The notes below the pieces were generated by a model. It was not told where the DNA came from. It ran no database searches and saw only the letters and a program-made list of their open reading frames with translations. DNA of 64,000 bases from Hygrophila difformis. Taxonomy: Eukaryota > Streptophyta > Magnoliopsida > Lamiales > Acanthaceae. Below, piece after piece: positions 10,481-21,356 of the stretch. The stretch's first letter is position 1. The number at the start of each line of letters is the position of its first letter. The DNA lies in the NCBI GenBank assembly GCA_030278955.1, contig JAOANR010000002.1:12761982-12825981 (forward strand), in the 5' to 3' direction. The position numbers and the translations under genes were made by a program.

Positions 10481-12102
10481 GTATGTAATTGTCATATCAA
10501 TCGAGCATAATTGTAAATATCATACAAGAGAATTTCATTTCCCTTGTGCAAAATCGTTCTGATTGCAATGGAATCTCTTGTAATTGATATCATTCACTGT
10601 TTCAATTTTGGAATTTTGCAGTCCAAACAATTTTATTCTTGAAAAGATGTCTGCACAGTCCAAGATGAATAAGTGACTGTCAGGCCAAAAATATGATGTG
10701 GACATACTCTGTATGTCAACAGTGCCTCTTTACTGCTTTAAATTAAATAACCAGCAAAAATATGCATAAACTTGCTCTAAATTCACATGTTGAATTTAAG
10801 CTTGTGATTAAATTTTCAAACTTTTAAATTGGGATAATATAATTGAAGACATGCATGAAATGAATTCCTAAGGTTTTGAGCTATAAAAATTTAATGATGC
10901 GATCAGCTTATTGGGTAATAAATCTGCATGTTAGAGATTTCGATTGAATAAAATGTTAGAGTTAAGCTTTGATTAAATTTGAGAATATTGTATGACATGA
11001 ATCAACCCAACCTGGTGAGATTTGAGCCATGAGTCACTTTTACTCATTCTTCTCTTTGATGTGTGAATCATTTTGATTAAAGGAAACTAGAACTTGCAGT
11101 TGGGACCGATTCAAGACCATGCCATATTCCCGAAATCGAGCATATGATCGAGGCACCTAGAGAACCAAAATTTTTGGCCTTCGTTTGAATTCCAAACCAA
11201 AAATATTTTCCCCTTAGGATTAACCACTTTGAGCCTTAAGCCTAATTTTTCTTTGAAGCCCTCTATATTATTCCTAGCCTTCTAAAAAGACCAAAAAAAA
11301 TTCAAACCCAAGTGTGCAAGAATGAATTTTATCAAGGCATTGTAATTTATGATCATCAAGTTACCAATCGGTATTCAATAAACCGATTCAAAAAAAAAAA
11401 AAAAGAGAAAATATGTTGAATTCAATTCAACACAAATAAATTGCAAATGACAAGCAATTAGACAATAGTCTAATGTCATGCAAGAGAAAAGCAAAAGAAA
11501 GAGAAAAATATTGATGATCATAAATTTTAAATAAATACGCCAAGTTATGGTAGAGTTAATTCTTGCCACTCCTTAGCCCAATAATTTCCCCTTTCCTACC
11601 TAATGTTACAACCGTATACCCCATTATAACCCTTGAATAAGACCTCATGATCTCGATTTGAAGAAATGAGCCGGTGGCGAGTTGGTCTAATTGCAAGCTT
11701 ATGGGATAATTTAATTAAAATCGATTTTGAGCGTTCATGATTAAACACCTGATTGAGAGTGAGTGAACTTTCCGATTCTCTTATATGTGAGGCTCTGTAT
11801 TATTGCACATATTCATGTCATCCCTTGATTCTCATCCTTAATCTTTACATCTTTCAAACATGATGTTCATGAAGGGTTGATAATAATGTTTGATTTGTAG
11901 GCCCGGTACAGTGAGCAAGTATCATTTTATTAAACACTGCAATCAAGGGAGTTTAATACTTGTAGTTTTTTATTGTCTTGTCCCAATCCAAAAAGAATGT
12001 GATTTATGAAGCCACGAAAATGAATTGAATATGTAGAGTCCGTGTTCTCACGAACATTGACTCTGACTGCTCGGGGACGATCAGTATTAAATGTGAGGAT
12101 GT
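10481..12102 (+). other. Element A 3' non-coding region
   Basis: AT-rich, with no coding signal on either strand. It is homologous to 48703-50347 of element B read on the minus strand, including the stretch around a 15-bp A run (11390-11404) and the block GATCGAGGCACCTAGAGAACC-like at 11148-11168. It ends in AAATGTGAGGATGT directly before the LTR, the only candidate for the plus-strand primer; it is not the usual long purine tract. Confidence 0.65.
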
Positions 12103-12418
12103 TGATAATGGCCAGAAATGACCATTATTTTCAATCCATTTCCGTGTCTTAAGCGGGCATTTGATCGCATTCCGGTCTTACATTAAGTAAGAAAGCAGTT
12201 GTATTGGACTGATTTATGCATAATTGTAAAAATAATAAGCTGGTGTGAAAAAGACATAAATATGTAAATTTTATTACATATTTATGTTAGAAAAATCCAA
12301 AAACATGAGAAAAAGAAAAGAAAAGAAAAAGGAATGAAAAAGATGGGAAAAAGAGAGAAAAAGCCCACAAAAAGAATATTTTCAGCCCATCTGGCCCAAT
12401 CCAGCAGGCCCAGGAACA

Positions 12419-12490
12419 CCTTTGTCGCGGAAGCTCCTTTGTCGCGATGCATGGTTCCGCGACAAAGGAGGGTTCCGCGACCAAACTTGG
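12419..12490 (+). repeat. GTCGCGG hairpin cluster upstream of the TATA box
   Basis: Copies of TTTGTCGCGG and its complement CCGCGACAAA occur four times in about 70 bp and can pair in nested fashion. The motif is that of the larger array at 13199-13660, and the block lies about 85 bp upstream of the TATA box. Confidence 0.8.
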
Positions 12491-12573
12491 TGCTCCGAGA
12501 TAAAGCTGTGATGTGTGTGATGTCTTGAGACACAATGGGCTCAAATCAAGGCCCATGAGCTTAGGGTTTCCCC

Positions 12574-12584
12574 TCTATAAATAT
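12574..12584 (+). promoter_or_regulatory. TATA box of the element A LTR
   Basis: The sequence TCTATAAATAT is followed by GAGGTGTTTCC. The same box and downstream bases are conserved in the solo LTR (56234-56241, minus strand). The start site is expected near 12610. Confidence 0.65.
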
Positions 12585-13198
12585 GAGGTGTTTCCTTTGA
12601 GCTAGAGGGGAAGAATTTTAGAGAGAATATAGATTCTTGAAGACAAGTTGGGAGCTCAGTAGTTAGTTAGTTTAGGGTAGTTAGTTAGTTTTCTTATATT
12701 ATTTAATTCATGCACTAGTTAGATGTAGTTTATTGCACTCTGGTTAGATAGCCAGTTTTTACATCTTATTTCCTATTCTAAACTTTTGTTTAAAGGTTTG
12801 TAATACCCAAATCATGGGTATTAACAACACCATTTAATAATATGGGAAAACATTCTCCATTTGTGTCCCAAAAATCATGAAATGGGTCTCACACCCCATG
12901 GATCTTACTGCTTTCGTTTTCTTTGGGTCATTTGATCCTTATTTTGCATTTTAATGTCACTATTTGGTGACTTTTCTTTGGATAATGTTGCATGCTTATG
13001 GGTGATCAAGCTCAGATTAGGGTTTCTTAAGTTTTAAGTTTGTTTTATTTCTATTATGTTCAAGCATGTTCTAGCTAGATTCAAATTCTGTTTTGTCAAT
13101 TTTTAGCTTAGTTTAGCTTTTGAATCTGAAATGGGTGAGATCATACACAATGCATGCCACTGTTCCACTTTACTTTTCTGACATGTGTCCTGGACACA

Positions 13199-13660
13199 CC
13201 TTTGTCGCGGAACAACCCTTGTCGCGGAACCACGTTCCGCGACAAAATGATGCTTTGGCGACAAAGGTGCCAAAGAACACTTGTTAGCCATTATTTTAAA
13301 ACCCTTGGTCGCGAAACAGCCCTTGTCGCGGAGCCACGTTCCGCGACAAAATCCTGATGAGCGACCAAGGACCCAAATACTTGTGATTTTATTCTGGAAG
13401 GGCTTTGTCGCGAAGCAACCTTGTCGCGGAACCACGTTCCGCGACAAAACCTCTTGTTCCGCGACAAGAATTATGCTCTTGTCCAATTTTCAACCTTTTT
13501 GTCGCTATGCCTCCTTGTCGCGGAACCATGTTCCGCGACAAAATTTTTGCTTAGTGACAAAGCAAAACCCTAATTTCCAAAATCCCACCCTTTGTCGCGA
13601 AACCCTTGTCGCGGACCCATGGTCCGCGACACAAATTCTACTCCGCGACAAAGTGGCAAC
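13199..13660 (+). repeat. Nested hairpin array, GTCGCGGAAC type (5 units)
   Basis: Five units of about 70-80 bp are spaced roughly 95 bp apart. Each has an inner palindrome (arm TTGTCGCGGAAC, loop CAC or CAT, complementary arm) flanked by an outer pair of half-sites. The outer pairs differ between units but stay complementary: CCTTTGTCGC/GCGACAAAGG, CCTTGGTCGC/GCGACCAAGG, TTTGTCGCTA/TAGTGACAAA. The array lies downstream of the TATA box and should be transcribed. Open frames across it are by-products of the repeats. Confidence 0.9.
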
Positions 13661-16139
13661 TTTTTGCCAAACTTTTATTCTTCATCTTCCTCATTAACTA
13701 ATTGGACCTTTATATTAATATTTTGAGGTTGGAATCCAATGATCCCAACCCATGATCATTTTGATATAAAGAATTTTGTTCAATTCCACTAAAAGACTCT
13801 TCTACAAATGATCAAGCTCTCATGATCTAAGCACATAATCCGGACTGTAATTAATTTATTATGGAATGAGTGATTATTTAGACATGAAGAGTAATTATGG
13901 AATCATTTCCATACCTTGCATGAGAAACCAACGTCTCTCATGCAAGATGATCCAAAAAATATTTTTCTTTCATTTATTTTGTCTTTTCCGTGATGTGTGA
14001 AACAACTAATAAAGAATATATCAGATTAATGTTGGCGTGTATTCCCACACGGATAACTAGCTCGTGGTCTGTATATTGGTTATTAGATGTTATTTTGCAT
14101 GGTCCGAATAGTGGTCGGTGGAAGCCTTGGCGGTTCGTCCATCCGGGATTATAATAGCTGCTCAGCTGACTCCTATCCGAATACAGTTTCTTTTTCTTTA
14201 GCTTAATTTCAAACCTGAATTTGAGCTGTAATAGTATCAAATGATGTCGATCAACATTGCTTGAATAGTACTACAGTAAGAAAACATGTAGGTTTTTCTC
14301 TCATTTCACAGACAGTAGGGGTCTTGATGATAGCGATCACTGTTGTTAAGATCTTCTGCTGTCTAAACTCATCCCACCTGGAATAGTCAGGACCTGGATA
14401 GCAGATGTTTGCAGTCCAGATTATCTTGATTATTCTTGTCATCTTTTTAGCCAAAATAAATTCTTCTCAACTCCGGCTATTTCATCTCTGTGTATCAACT
14501 TCTGTCTAAACCCACCTTATATTTTGGGTTATTTAATTTTACACTTCTCTATAAAATTATGCATGATATTATTATGTAGATATTGTGGTCAATATTATTT
14601 TGGGATCCGTCCCTGGGACATAGAAGTCTTGATTTAAATCAGATGGTTCACATTAAATTTCCAACAAAAATTCATTTATAAAATCCGGATCTGAGTAAGG
14701 GATAAATTCCACAGTTATGACTGATTTAGATCCGACCGGGGGTTGATTTTGGGAAATTAGAAGCAGAGTCAGCGATTAGGTCCCACCTAGACTGAAAGGA
14801 TCTGTGTTTTAATTGAGAGTCTAGTACCTGATAGGAATGATTTTCAGACATCTATTATTTTCCAAAATTGCTGTTTGTTGGAAATCTTGTATTAAATATT
14901 GCACTGGTTCAGATTCCACTTGGATTCCGATAAGGTGTGACAGATAGTACTAGAGGAACAACATTCGGGCCTTGGTTATTTTCTAAGGTAGGGTTGAGTA
15001 TTCTTTCAACTGCTATCTTCCTCTGCCAAAGCTTATTTTTGAGTTCTGAGTGAGTGCATCCGGAATGAACTAATTTATTAGTTCGTTTCATTAGTTTGTA
15101 TCTCATAACCACCCAACGGGAAGTGAACACTTCAAGCAGTTCACTGAGATTAGGGAATTCTTGATCCACACCCGGTCACCCTGACTGGGGGCTTTCTTTT
15201 ACTACCAGGGTCAGACTTTCAAAAACCTCCGAGTGATAGGTTTTAAATGCTTTCTTTATTGCTTTCTTTTAACTGCTTTCTCTAGAGGTCACTCGGTTGT
15301 ATTGAGAGTTGTGTAACTGCTACTAGGATTGAGAGTTAAGGGATAGTTCAGGGCTTGATTAGAATCTTTGGGTGTGACATGGGGAATGATAGTAGTACTT
15401 GACACTTCAATAAATGATTTGTCAGGTGTTGCTTGTCCACCACATATGGCCAACATACTCTTGCAAGGCATTGCAAGGGGAGTTGTAAGTTTGTGGTATC
15501 TTAGAGTTTGTTTTCTTAAGAGCATGTAAACTCTTACTGTAAGTACCTGTCTGTTAAAGGGAACATGGTATAGAGAGCATGAAAATGAGCTAACTGGAAG
15601 GATTATCCCAAGCTAAGATCTGTGTATTAAAATGGAAGTTTAATTGTGTCTCATCTGAATCTTGTCCAATCTTTATTATTTTCTTCCTGTCCCTTCTGTC
15701 TCATTTAAATTCGCTTCCTTAGATAGTCTTAATCGCTTTCCTAATATAATGTCTATTGTTTTCTTAGATTATATTTAATTCGCTTTCTAGAATAACTTTA
15801 TCTGCTTCATTTAATTGCTTTCATAGTTTAGATTTAAATTCTGTTAAGTAGTTGATATCCAAAATACACACTTGAATTGAGTAACCGAGTGGAAAATCTT
15901 AGTAAACGACGTGGGCCCTGCTTCTATCGCACATCCTCCAGTGAACGATCCGGTCTTACTATAAATTACTGCAATTTTTGACACCGTGCGCTTTCGGGGG
16001 CACAGTTTCTTGACACGAGTAATAAAAACATGACTACTTATAAATATATCCCTAATCACAACTCCGCCATCATAAATTGGTTTCATTAAATAAAACTTAA
16101 ACCAGGATTATGATTTTTCGAAAATACTCATGTAGTGGA

Positions 16140-16330
16140 AATCTGTCAAAAGTTTCATGGCAGGAAATCTTATGGCAGGAATTGATGAGAAGTATCATGG
16201 CACATATGCCGGGGACCCTCAGTGTGACAGGCTGAAGGTCAACCTATCCCGGCTGTACCATGAGATTTGTCAGCAGTTTCATGACAGAGAGGACCACAAC
16301 GCCATTTGAAATTAAAACACCACACTTGAG
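16140..16330 (+). other. Internal LTR terminus with fossil PBS
   Basis: Inside the LTR a second copy of the terminal bases (GTCAAAAGTTTCA, ending 16157) is followed by TGGC (16158-16161) and, 46 bases later, GCCGGGGA (16208-16215). These are the two ends of the PBS that follows the true LTR end in elements of this group. The LTR seems to have grown by taking in its PBS and a piece of leader, then gaining a new terminus. Confidence 0.6.
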
Positions 16331-16467
16331 TAATAAAAAGATTAACAATCTTGATATATCCCTAAACCCCTTCCCGTGAATCATAACACTTTCTTTTTAA
16401 TAAATTCAATCCTGGTATATTTCATATAAAAATATACTCGTGTTAGTGAAACTTGTCAAAAGTTTCA

Positions 16468-16990
16468 CATCCCGTCCACCACAGTGCCCTAAATCAAACA
16501 TTCAAGGTAAATAGAATAACGAGATAAAAACCTGTAAAGGTGTTGCAGCGACAACCATTCACGCAGACATCACCATCGGCGGAGATGGCAGCGGCCGAGA
16601 TTGGTGAAGGCGGTGCTAGGGTTCCGTTGATAATTGAGTTTGCAACGGTTGACACGAAGAAAGAAAGGGAGAAGGAGAGGAGAGGCGGGGAAGATTCCAG
16701 TCGAAGGGAGGACGATTACGGGGAGGCGATTCAGAATTTCAGACTGGAAGGAGAACGATTACGGGTAGGTGAGATCTGATAGCAAATCGTGCGATCTGAA
16801 ACAAACAACCCAGAAATAAAGTGACGATCCGACGCTCAGCAATGAAATTGGCGATCGAACGGCCAGGAACACTCCTAGGCATCAATGGCCACAAATAAAA
16901 TTGGAATGGAACGGACGGTCAGGATTGGAATAGGAGTTGGAAATATTTGGATGGTCCTTCTTATAAATGGTAAGATATATATATAGTATA
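16468..16990 (-). mobile_element. Possible 5' end of a second Helitron, interrupted by element A
   Basis: Directly beyond the Helitron 3' terminus at 16991 the minus strand continues with TCTTACCATTTATAAGAAGG, a pyrimidine-then-TATAAGAAGG start like that of the neighbouring Helitron (TCTTATATTCTATAAGAGGG). Then comes a 5'-UTR-like stretch and an exon-like piece with a possible splice donor (TTTACAG before GTTTTTATC, near 16530). It is cut by element A at 16467. No gene is recognised. Confidence 0.35.
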
Positions 16991-17020
16991 CTAGTAAATT
17001 TTCGTTGTGCGATGCACAAC
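16991..17020 (-). other. Helitron 3' terminus: hairpin plus CTAG
   Basis: The stem GTTGTGC/GCACAAC has a 3-base loop (17004-17020). It is followed on the minus strand by GAAAATTTA and CTAG at 16994-16991, with host T next. The geometry (a short GC-containing hairpin about 10 bases from CTRR) is diagnostic for Helitrons. Confidence 0.75.
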
Positions 17021-17739
17021 ATATTCTGGATATACAACTGCCCGTGGAAAAAGAAAAAATATTCCTTATATTGTCGTTACAATGTCCTATAAATATTATA
17101 ACATCCTTTGAAAGAGGTTTAGTTGTTAGCTAATGTTATAACAGTAGGATTGTTACAGTTCACATTATGGGGATGGATATCATTTTCATTGACATGGGAC
17201 TGTTTGTTTCTTTAATAAGAAAAAAACATGATAAGACAAGATAAATGAATTGGCATTTTGCATAAAGTTGGTTCTCTTCTGCAAAATATAAATTAGATAG
17301 TTCTGTGATACAATGTCAAGGTTGTAATCATCAATTCGTTGGCAATTTGGCATACCTTTTTTGTTATCTCCAGTCCATAACAGACTGCAAGCTAAGCTAG
17401 GTTATAAGTTGTACTACACAGACATAGAGGCGAAGGGACAGGACACAAAGGAGGGTTACAGCCTCAGAGGAGCCCATGACTTGGTACCTATTTGCTATTT
17501 GAAAATAGGGGTTGGAGATCAAGGTGGATGGAGTGTAAGAGGGGGATTGTTGAAAAAAATAAGACCCATTTAGATTGAGATCACAAAATGATGATCATAT
17601 GTGAAACTTATAGGAACTTTATAAGACCAAGAAGGGAAAACAATGAGAATTTTGTGTGTAAGTGTGAATTGAACATTTTAATAAAAGTTGAACCAAGCAA
17701 AGCCATAACATCCTATCAATACTATCATCATAGTCATAT

Positions 17740-17952
17740 TTTTTTTTTTTTTTTGAGAAGAAACATTTTATTCCCAGCAAAAGAACCAGACAGAAATCGG
17801 TTCATGGAATACAATGAAATCCCCTACTACATCAATAACAGATGCCAAGTTACACTCACTCAAACAACAGCAAAGGAGTGGCATCTTACAAAAAAAGAAC
17901 GTCTGGTAGGGATGACTCAAGGAAACAGGAATCCACACAAAGCAAAGCAGAG
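17740..17952 (-). mobile_element. Poly(A) retroposon, 5'-truncated LINE or SINE
   Basis: A 213-bp insert begins (plus strand) with a run of about 15 T and is flanked by a perfect 18-bp direct repeat CTATCATCATAGTCATAT (17722-17739 and 17953-17970). On the minus strand it ends GGAATAAAATGTTTCTTCTC plus poly(A), with a polyadenylation-like AATAAA, as in plant L1 3' tails. I see no A/B boxes, so a truncated LINE is more likely than a SINE. It inserted into the Helitron. Confidence 0.85.
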
Positions 17953-18106
17953 CTATCATCATAGTCATATATCATTAGAGATTGCTACTCAAAGCAAACC
18001 AGAGCTATGCGTGGGACTACTGTTCAAGAACATATCAATACTAATTAATTTTCATCGAACCAACATGGGGAACACAAATAAAAATCACACACGTTTGGCT
18101 GGAACC

Positions 18107-18828
18107 TCAACAGAAGAACATCGAACTTGACACCCTTTCATGAAGCACGGGCAGCTCAGGCATCAATGCCCATGCCCCTGGCCCTGACCCCCGCCGCTAT
18201 GGGTGGAGGATCGGTCCGGGTTGTCCTCGAGATTGATAAACTGGGACATCTGAGCAGAATGCATATGGGCATAGCAAATAGGAGCAACTGTGCCAGAGGA
18301 ATTTGGAAATCAGGATACCAAATGAGAACAATCTATACGAATAAAGAATCGGGATAAAAAGAGCTTCTAACCAACTGAGATGGCGGTGGTGCTTCTTTGA
18401 CACCTGTCAAAACCGATGAGTCAAGTATATAATAAATCAGGAAAAGTTATGGTCATAATGGCACACTCAAAATCAAGTTAATTGAGTTTTTTCTTACACA
18501 TAGGACAGTGAGTGCACAAGGTTGCTCCCTGATCAATGTATTTCGTTTTTTCCCCATAGTAAATAATCAGGCATCATACAAAGCAAGCAGTTGAATCAAT
18601 TTAGATAAATAAAAAAAACTCACAATCATGCCAGCATGATTACACATGTAGAAATCGCTGAATCTTGGATGGCAGATTGCATTGTCAACCACGGTGCCTG
18701 AGGATGAAACGACACTTAAATTAGCGAAGAACAAATGCTATCTTAAATTTTTATGAAATCCAAGAACCTGGTGGAACATTGTCTGGAGTCTTGGCTTGAA
18801 CACGTCCTCCAAAAGGCCATCCAAACTC
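18107..18828 (-). pseudogene. AGO4-like: AGO4-class Argonaute, 3' exons (captured, decayed)
   Basis: Five exon-like blocks with GT/AG borders on the minus strand: 18828-18768, 18697-18624, 18528-18498, 18403-18372 and 18287-18163. They encode the end of the PIWI domain: PDNVPPGTVVDNAICHP and FYMCNHAGMI, then LVHSLSYV, QRSTTAISV and VAPICYAHMHSAQMSQF. This wording is specific to the AGO4/6/9 clade, whose proteins bind 24-nt siRNAs in RNA-directed DNA methylation. It is broken in two ways. About 20 residues after HAGMI (normally ending in the DEIGF region) are missing, which puts exon 3 out of frame. A shift near the C5 run 18188-18192 gives an early stop at 18163, while the normal terminus (...SSSMFFC, stop at 18107) survives in another frame. 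The slicer residues upstream are absent. Confidence 0.85.
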
Positions 18829-19744
18829 CTATATTTTGTACAGAACAATAAAAGAAATAGCCAAGGCACCGACAAAAGGTCCATCCAATCAGGTAAAGTT
18901 TATGAAATAGTTTTTATTATCTAGAACATAATACAACTAATTAAATATCTAGAACACCACATCAAATTATTAGTCTTTCCCTGGAATGAAAAACTCAGAA
19001 CTTGGTATATCTATTTTGAGCTGTTAAGTACTGTAAATAGGTCATAAACATAGGCTAAACATATGATCTTGTACGTTTAACGCTGAACACCAACTGAAAC
19101 CAAGTGAGGGTGCAGGTAGGATTACCCTGGACAAAATAAAAACAGGTAGAAATTTTGATTCGCAAGATCAATTATGCTCAATAAAAAAGATAAAATCTAA
19201 ATCCCAAACAAGTAAAAAAAAATATTGTGCTAAAATAAAAGTCATAAACACAAATAAAATGTTGCCAATTTCACTGCGTGAAAATGTACACATAATAATT
19301 GAACACCACAATGAACACACAAACGGGGGAATTAATAAACTGGGCACCGCAAAACATGAATTTCTAGAAGCGGAATTAGAAAACCTATTGGTCCCATTTT
19401 CACTACCTGAAAGTGCACCAATGCCAACAGCAACAGACCAACACAAACCTACGAAAGCCATCCGAGAATTACCGCAGAACCAAAATAAACAACAGATAGA
19501 GCACAACGATGTTAAGAACTTCAAATAAGATTACAGCCTTAAAGGGCAATACTCTGCAGCTTGGTCTGCAATTACGATGAATACTGATTCAAATCATCAG
19601 ATAAGGTAAGCACATCCTTAGTAAATGTAGAAAGTATACACTATTGCGAACGAAATAATAAAGTAACTACCACAAATTCATACACACCCGACCTGCGGTG
19701 CAAGTTCAGACGCGAAGGGAAGACAGCGGCTTTTTCTGGAGTAC

Positions 19745-19834
19745 CTTTTTCCTGGAAACAGTGGCTTCCCTAGCAAGACTTCAGCAAATATGCATCTTGA
19801 ACCCCAGATATCTATCGCATGAGCATACTGCAGC
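19745..19834 (-). pseudogene. MAP kinase exon fragment
   Basis: A 90-bp block with acceptor CTGCAG and donor GTACTCC on the minus strand encodes [17 protein letters not shown] then [10 protein letters not shown]. This matches kinase subdomain IX of plant MAP kinases (consensus AIDIWSIGCIFAE and GKPLFPGKN). GSR replaces SIG, so it is already mutated. No other MAPK exon is recognised nearby. It lies between the AGO fragment and a different kinase fragment, as expected of separate captures in a Helitron. Confidence 0.75.
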
Positions 19835-20797
19835 CTGCAGGAAAGGCAATAAAATCAACCAGGAAAAATGACACAAATAACCCTAACCAGAAAATATTAA
19901 GAGATTCCAAAAATGCCCACAAATGATAACCATATCAACATACCATACAAATATATCTCTGGACTCTGGTACTCTATATTGCATTAAACAAAGAGACCAT
20001 TCTTATGCCCGGTCACCCAGTAATTTAATGTGCAAATATGAAAGCAATAAGCCCAAATAACATTATTTTAAAAGTGTAAAGAATATAACTTAAAATGGGG
20101 CAGCAGACAGTTCTACAATAATTACCTCATTTTCAGCAATTGCATTTATGTGAATTAAGACTTTAATTTTTGTATTCCTCAACTATAATTCAAACTCAAT
20201 TTGCTTCTAAGGAACATTAATAAAGCGACGGCACAGACTTGCCTTTGGCTTCTCCCAGTGTAAGAAAGTATCACAGTTTCCGAAAAGTATATTTAAAAGA
20301 TCAATCTCTTAAATCCACGAGAGAAATAACTATTCTTATTGTAACATTAAATTAGCTATAAATAATGAAAATAAGAATTCAATGTCAAATATAGGCGTTT
20401 AAATTGCAAGGAACCAACCTGCGAATTTATGGTACTATTGTATAAACATGTGGCAATCCTCTAGACCTGTATAGAAAATTGAGACATAAGACCAAAATGA
20501 TCTATTACCAGTATTGTTTTATAGCGATAGTGATTAGAGATTGACATTATTATACATTAAAAACTGAGACAGGCAAATACATGGCTTTATTCGCACATTC
20601 AGACTCTAAAAGCATTTAAGTATTAGCCCAAATATTTCATGCAGTCTGACATGTGAGGTGTGTGAGTGAAATAATTATCCGCCGTCTGACAAATGAAGCA
20701 AATACCATTAGGATTCAGAGCCTTTAAAATGTTCTTACAATCAAAATATCAAATTATGAAAGCTCTTGCAGAAGGTAGAAATCTCTTAACATACCAT

Positions 20798-20886
20798 TAT
20801 AATGATCGATGAATTCTTGTCTTCCATCATTATGCTACCAGAGAGCAGAGCGTCACCATTTGACATTATCCATAACTTTTCGCCCT
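20798..20886 (-). pseudogene. Unrecognised captured exon
   Basis: A block with a clear acceptor (TTTGTAG) and donor (ATG then GTATGTT) on the minus strand reads GEKLWIMSNGDALLSG then SIMMEDKNSSIIIM without a stop. I do not recognise the family. It is reported because the splice borders and open phase match the other captured exons around it. Confidence 0.4.
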
Positions 20887-21256
20887 ACAAATATTTTAAC
20901 TTAAAAAAGCACACAACAAAATTCCATAAGACTGAAGAAGATGTTCTTTCAAATATACACAGCCGCACATGAATGAATTTTTCTCATCACTAAGGGAACT
21001 GACCAAGTAATGTGGCGCCAGAACCGTGCATCACGGGGACTCCAGAAGGCTGGGTTTCCTTATATCTGTCGAAGAGCATATTCAGACCATCCCCGTACAT
21101 TCAAACGAGAACTATTCATACAACATTTTCATATCAAAGGCTGATGTACAGAAAGGGACCGTGGTTGCATGTTTCTTCGAGCATTATTTTCTTCAACGGA
21201 TCAGAAAATAATGTATTTAAATCAAGAAACAACATTTCAACTACTGTTGTGCATAC

Positions 21257-21356
21257 CACTTCACCAGACTGCTTTCTTACAGCACGCCATACAGTCCCAA
21301 AAGTGCCATTACCAACTTCTTTAATGAATTTGTTTGTACCTGCATTCACCATCTTC
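21257..21356 (-). pseudogene. Protein kinase N-lobe exon (CDKF/MHK-like) fragment
   Basis: A 100-bp block with acceptor AATCAG and donor GTATGC encodes KFIKEVGNGTFGTVWRAV then RKQSGEV, the glycine-rich ATP-binding loop and following strand. The wording (KEVGxGTFGxVWRA.xKQxGEV) resembles plant MHK/CDKF-4 type kinases rather than the MAPK at 19745-19834. The next block with the catalytic Lys is not present, so this is a single captured exon with no kinase function. Confidence 0.7.

Larger units (their letters stand above)
7281..16467 (+). mobile_element. Element A: non-autonomous LTR retrotransposon, 5' part outside window
   Basis: It runs from a truncated gene (7285-10480) through a 1.6-kb non-coding 3' region to a 3' LTR (12103-16467). 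No Gag, RT or integrase is present in this part. Its protein, non-coding tail and LTR are homologous to element B on the opposite strand (47115-64000), where a tRNA-Asp PBS is visible. A therefore probably belongs to the same non-autonomous group mobilised by Athila-like proteins. The 5' half was displaced by the Athila-type insertion ending at 7280 and would lie left of the window. Confidence 0.78.
12103..16467 (+). repeat. 3' LTR of element A (4365 bp)
   Basis: It begins TGATAATGGCC and ends AAAAGTTTCA. The same ends (reverse-complemented) delimit the solo LTR 52177-56912, which has a verified target-site duplication, and the LTR 47115-48702. It contains a TATA box (12574-12584), hairpin clusters on both sides of it (12419-12490 and 13199-13660) and a fossil PBS near its end (16158-16215). 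The bases after it are CATCC; the matching copy would be outside the window. Confidence 0.85.

Noticed and set aside
13103..13697. Open frames across the GTCGCGG array (also 54983-55739)
   Set aside because: Repeated peptides such as RNVVPRQ come from the hairpin repeats; frames occur on both strands.
16540..16779. Plus-strand open frame of 79 codons beginning MLQRQPF
   Set aside because: The complementary strand reads as a pyrimidine-rich 5' leader and exon with a donor site; no family is recognised in either direction, so I do not call a gene.
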